Positions 3,445-5,781 of a stretch of 5,781 nucleotides of DNA are shown one piece after another (the stretch's first letter is position 1; each line of letters opens with the position of its first letter). The position numbers and the translations under genes are program-made. This DNA is from Lachnospiraceae bacterium. Lineage in GTDB: Bacteria > Bacillota > Clostridia > Lachnospirales > Lachnospiraceae. The stretch is taken from positions 2,808 through 8,588 of the forward strand of contig DOWG01000108.1 of assembly GCA_003519685.1 (NCBI GenBank), given 5' to 3'. Below the pieces are notes generated by a model. That model saw only the letters and a program-made list of their open reading frames with translations. It had not been told where the DNA came from and did not search any database.

Positions 3445-5733
3445 ATGAAAGACAGCAAGAAAAGGACATTATTAATTCATGTAATTGGAATGTTTGTGGC
3501 AAGAGCTGCATTTTATAATATGAATCCTCTTGCCATCGGATATTTTACAGCGGCATTGATAGCAAATACGGGAGGTAAAATGGCCTTCTTGGCGATAACC
3601 ATAGGAATAATGACGGCGATGCCAATCACCCGGGCGCTAAAATATCTTCTGACGATGATTACAACGTTAGTCATTCTGGAAATCCCAATGATTAAAAAAA
3701 GGAAAATTCCGCAGATCGTTATGTATGCAATCCCTTCGGCCGCGCTGGGCCTCTATTCCTTAATGGAGATCACCGCAGGCGGTCCGGTCAGTCACTATTT
3801 TCTGCTGACTATTTTAGAAATGGTAATTGCGGTTGTTTCTGCCGGATTATTTCAATACGGGATAGAATTTATCATGCAATCATCCAAGGGCTATAAGATG
3901 AATAATGAGCAGATGATTAGTATGGCAGTACTCGTTGCCGTAATGATTTATGCATTTCCCGAGCTGCCGGTGAACTATGTGGCACCGGTGGAAACGTTTG
4001 TCTATTTTATTGTTCTATTTTTCACTTATAAATACGGTGTGGGGCAGGGCGCCATAACCGGTGCGGTCTGCGGTCTCGCGTTAAGCCTCCGGGGAGGCCC
4101 GGTATCCGATATTGGGCTATTTACCATGATGGGTATTCTGCCGGCAGTATTCCGCGAGATGGGAAGATTTCCGGTCGCCGCCGTTTATCTGGCCACGGCC
4201 GCCATCATGGGTCTGATAAATCCGGCTATGGAGCTATCCATTAATGAGATCGGCGCACTTTCCTCAGCGGTAGTGGTGTTCCTGCTGCTTCCAAGAAACC
4301 TTATTTACCGGGTGGATGCGGTCGACGGAATAGGAAAGCAGGAGATCCTGGCAGCTGACAATTTAAAAAAGATAGCAAAAACAAGAATGAAGGTCTTCTC
4401 GGATTCTTTTCTCAAGCTTTCAAAAACCCTGGATACGATTACGGAGAAGCAGATCAAGCTAAAGCAGAAGGAAATCAATCGTATGTTTGAGGATGTCTCC
4501 GAGAAGTTATGTAAAAACTGCAGTAATTGTACGAATTGCTGGGAGAATAATTTGGAAGATACCTACCAGGCGGCCTGCACCCTTTTTGAAGCGGCAGAGA
4601 GGAATGGCTTTATACAGAAGGAGGATATTCCTGCGAAGTTTTTAAGTGACTGCATTGCAGTGGATGAATTTGTCTCGGAAACCAACCGCAGCTTTGAGAT
4701 AGCAAAGCTGAATCAGATCTGGCAGAACCGGGTTGCGGAAAGCAGGGAGGTGATTGCGGAACAGTTGAAAGAGGTTTCTACGGTAATCCAGGATATCACC
4801 AGTGACATATACACAGCCGAACAGGCATCCCGAATGACGGAAGAAAAGGTGATCCGAAGGTTAAAGGCGGAGCATATTCTGGTGAAGAATATCACAATTT
4901 TTGAGCGCGGAGACAAAAGGAAGGAGGTTTATCTGAGAGCAGCCAGCAGAGGGGGAAGGGTGATCATGGCAAGAGAGGCCGCAGCCGCACTGGGAGAAGC
5001 CCTGGGACACCGTATGCGTGTTTCGGATGCTTCAAAGTCTGTCATTTCTAAAAATTATGAAAATTATATATTTGTGGAAGATACCAAATTTAAAGTACTT
5101 ACCGGTGTGGCAAGGGCGATGAAGGAGAATGTTTCGGGTGATAATTTTTCTATCCTTAAGCTGGAAACAGGGGAAATGATGGTTGCTTTAGCCGATGGTA
5201 TGGGGACGGGTAAGGAGGCCGGGGATGAAAGTGAAACGGTTATGTCGCTTTTGGAGCAAATGATTGAAGCGGGATTTAAAGCGGAGATGGCGATTAAACT
5301 GATTAACTCCAGCCTGGTACTAAAATCGGAAAAGCAGACCTTTTCCACCATTGATATGAGCATTCTAAATCTCTTTACCGGTATGTGTGAATTTATTAAA
5401 ATTGGCGCGGCCTCAACTTTTATTAAACGGGAGAATTGGGTTGAGACCATAAGCTCGACCACCCTTCCGATCGGAATGTTCGGCAGTGTAGATTATGATA
5501 CGGTGGCAAAGAAGCTGTATGAAGGGGACATTGTTATTATGGTTACCGATGGTGTGCTTGATTCCATTCCTGAAGAGGATAAGGAGGGGTATATGGAGAA
5601 AATGCTTATGGAAATTAAGAGCAGTAATCCGCAGGAAATTGCGAACCGTATTCTCGATAGCACTTTGCAAAATAGCAATTATGTCCCCCGGGATGACATG
5701 ACAATTATTGCGGCAGGAATCTGGGCGAAATAA
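3445..5733 (+). CDS. spoIIE: Stage II sporulation protein E, PP2C-type serine phosphatase SpoIIE
   Basis: SpoIIE dephosphorylates the anti-anti-sigma factor SpoIIAA in the forespore, which frees sigma-F; in B. subtilis it also binds FtsZ and helps place the polar septum. The protein is 762 residues, shorter than the 827 of B. subtilis. Residues 8-283 hold about ten membrane segments. Residues 284-547 are the helical linker and regulatory region, with a cysteine cluster C356-C359-C362-C365 followed by Trp. Residues 548-762 form the PP2C domain. Its expected metal-binding acidic motifs are all present: SGDNF (Asp566), ADGMGTGKEA (Asp584), TDGVLD (Asp702) and RDDMT (Asp750/751), so it should be active. 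The ATG at 3445 has AAAGGAG (3428-3434) and GGAG (3436-3439) upstream. The gene has its own long-spacer promoter and is insulated upstream by two terminators. No terminator is visible in the 48 bases that follow. Confidence 0.97.
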   Translation: MKDSKKRTLLIHVIGMFVARAAFYNMNPLAIGYFTAALIANTGGKMAFLAITIGIMTAMPITRALKYLLTMITTLVILEIPMIKKRKIPQIVMYAIPSAALGLYSLMEITAGGPVSHYFLLTILEMVIAVVSAGLFQYGIEFIMQSSKGYKMNNEQMISMAVLVAVMIYAFPELPVNYVAPVETFVYFIVLFFTYKYGVGQGAITGAVCGLALSLRGGPVSDIGLFTMMGILPAVFREMGRFPVAAVYLATAAIMGLINPAMELSINEIGALSSAVVVFLLLPRNLIYRVDAVDGIGKQEILAADNLKKIAKTRMKVFSDSFLKLSKTLDTITEKQIKLKQKEINRMFEDVSEKLCKNCSNCTNCWENNLEDTYQAACTLFEAAERNGFIQKEDIPAKFLSDCIAVDEFVSETNRSFEIAKLNQIWQNRVAESREVIAEQLKEVSTVIQDITSDIYTAEQASRMTEEKVIRRLKAEHILVKNITIFERGDKRKEVYLRAASRGGRVIMAREAAAALGEALGHRMRVSDASKSVISKNYENYIFVEDTKFKVLTGVARAMKENVSGDNFSILKLETGEMMVALADGMGTGKEAGDESETVMSLLEQMIEAGFKAEMAIKLINSSLVLKSEKQTFSTIDMSILNLFTGMCEFIKIGAASTFIKRENWVETISSTTLPIGMFGSVDYDTVAKKLYEGDIVIMVTDGVLDSIPEEDKEGYMEKMLMEIKSSNPQEIANRILDSTLQNSNYVPRDDMTIIAAGIWAK

Positions 5734-5781
5734 GGGAATCGGCAGTTACTGTTCACACCCTGGGCAAAGTCTATCCTATGA
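5734..5781. other. Short downstream end, nothing recognised
   Basis: The last 48 bases contain no hairpin-plus-T-run and no ribosome binding site. An ATG at 5778 lacks any upstream purine-rich site. In B. subtilis the region downstream of spoIIE leads to yabS, yabT and tilS, but the window ends too soon to tell. Confidence 0.5.

Noticed and set aside
5064..5462. 132-codon - strand open frame within spoIIE
   Set aside because: It lies opposite the conserved PP2C catalytic domain; a shadow of spoIIE codon use.

Overview
The window looks like chromosomal DNA from a spore-forming, low-to-moderate G+C Firmicute. A Clostridia member of the Lachnospiraceae type is the best guess; this rests on gene content, strong purine-rich ribosome binding sites, AT-rich promoters and SpoIIE/YabQ sequence style, not on any search. 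All genes lie on the + strand. The order spoVT - hup - rqcP(yabO) - yabP - yabQ - divIC - tRNA-Met - spoIIE matches the sporulation/division neighbourhood known near the origin in Bacillus subtilis. There, spoVT, yabM, yabN, yabO, yabP, yabQ, divIC, yabR, a tRNA pair beginning with tRNA-Met, and spoIIE follow one another. Genes equivalent to yabM (spoVB-like), yabN (mazG) and yabR are absent here.

Layout. (1) 1-699: spoVT with its own ribosome binding site, a weak sigma-G-like promoter and a clear rho-independent terminator. (2) 700-1049: a 350-bp gap with a GC-richer hairpin-rich patch, no convincing gene, then a good sigma-A promoter and a roughly 144-nt structured leader that leads into hup. 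(3) 1050-1399: hup (HU) closed by a terminator. (4) 1424-2996: a tight cluster rqcP-yabP-yabQ-divIC, with a candidate sigma-E -10 element before yabP. (5) 3048-3269: a consensus sigma-A promoter driving an elongator tRNA-Met, closed by two tandem terminators. (6) 3330-5733: spoIIE with a promoter whose -35 and -10 hexamers are 21 bp apart and flanked by 0A-box-like sites, the hallmark of Spo0A-activated sigma-A promoters. The last 48 bases hold no recognisable feature.

How the genes work together. The window joins housekeeping functions (HU nucleoid protein, RqcP ribosome rescue factor, DivIC septum protein, tRNA-Met) with successive stages of endospore formation. SpoIIE acts at the asymmetric septum and activates sigma-F in the forespore. 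YabP/YabQ act later in the mother cell, where YabQ is needed for cortex formation. SpoVT tunes late sigma-G-dependent forespore genes. I found no mobile element, CRISPR array or unknown multi-gene system. The most interesting signals are regulatory: the spoIIE promoter, the hup leader, the terminator abutting rqcP, and the unexplained 700-870 patch.
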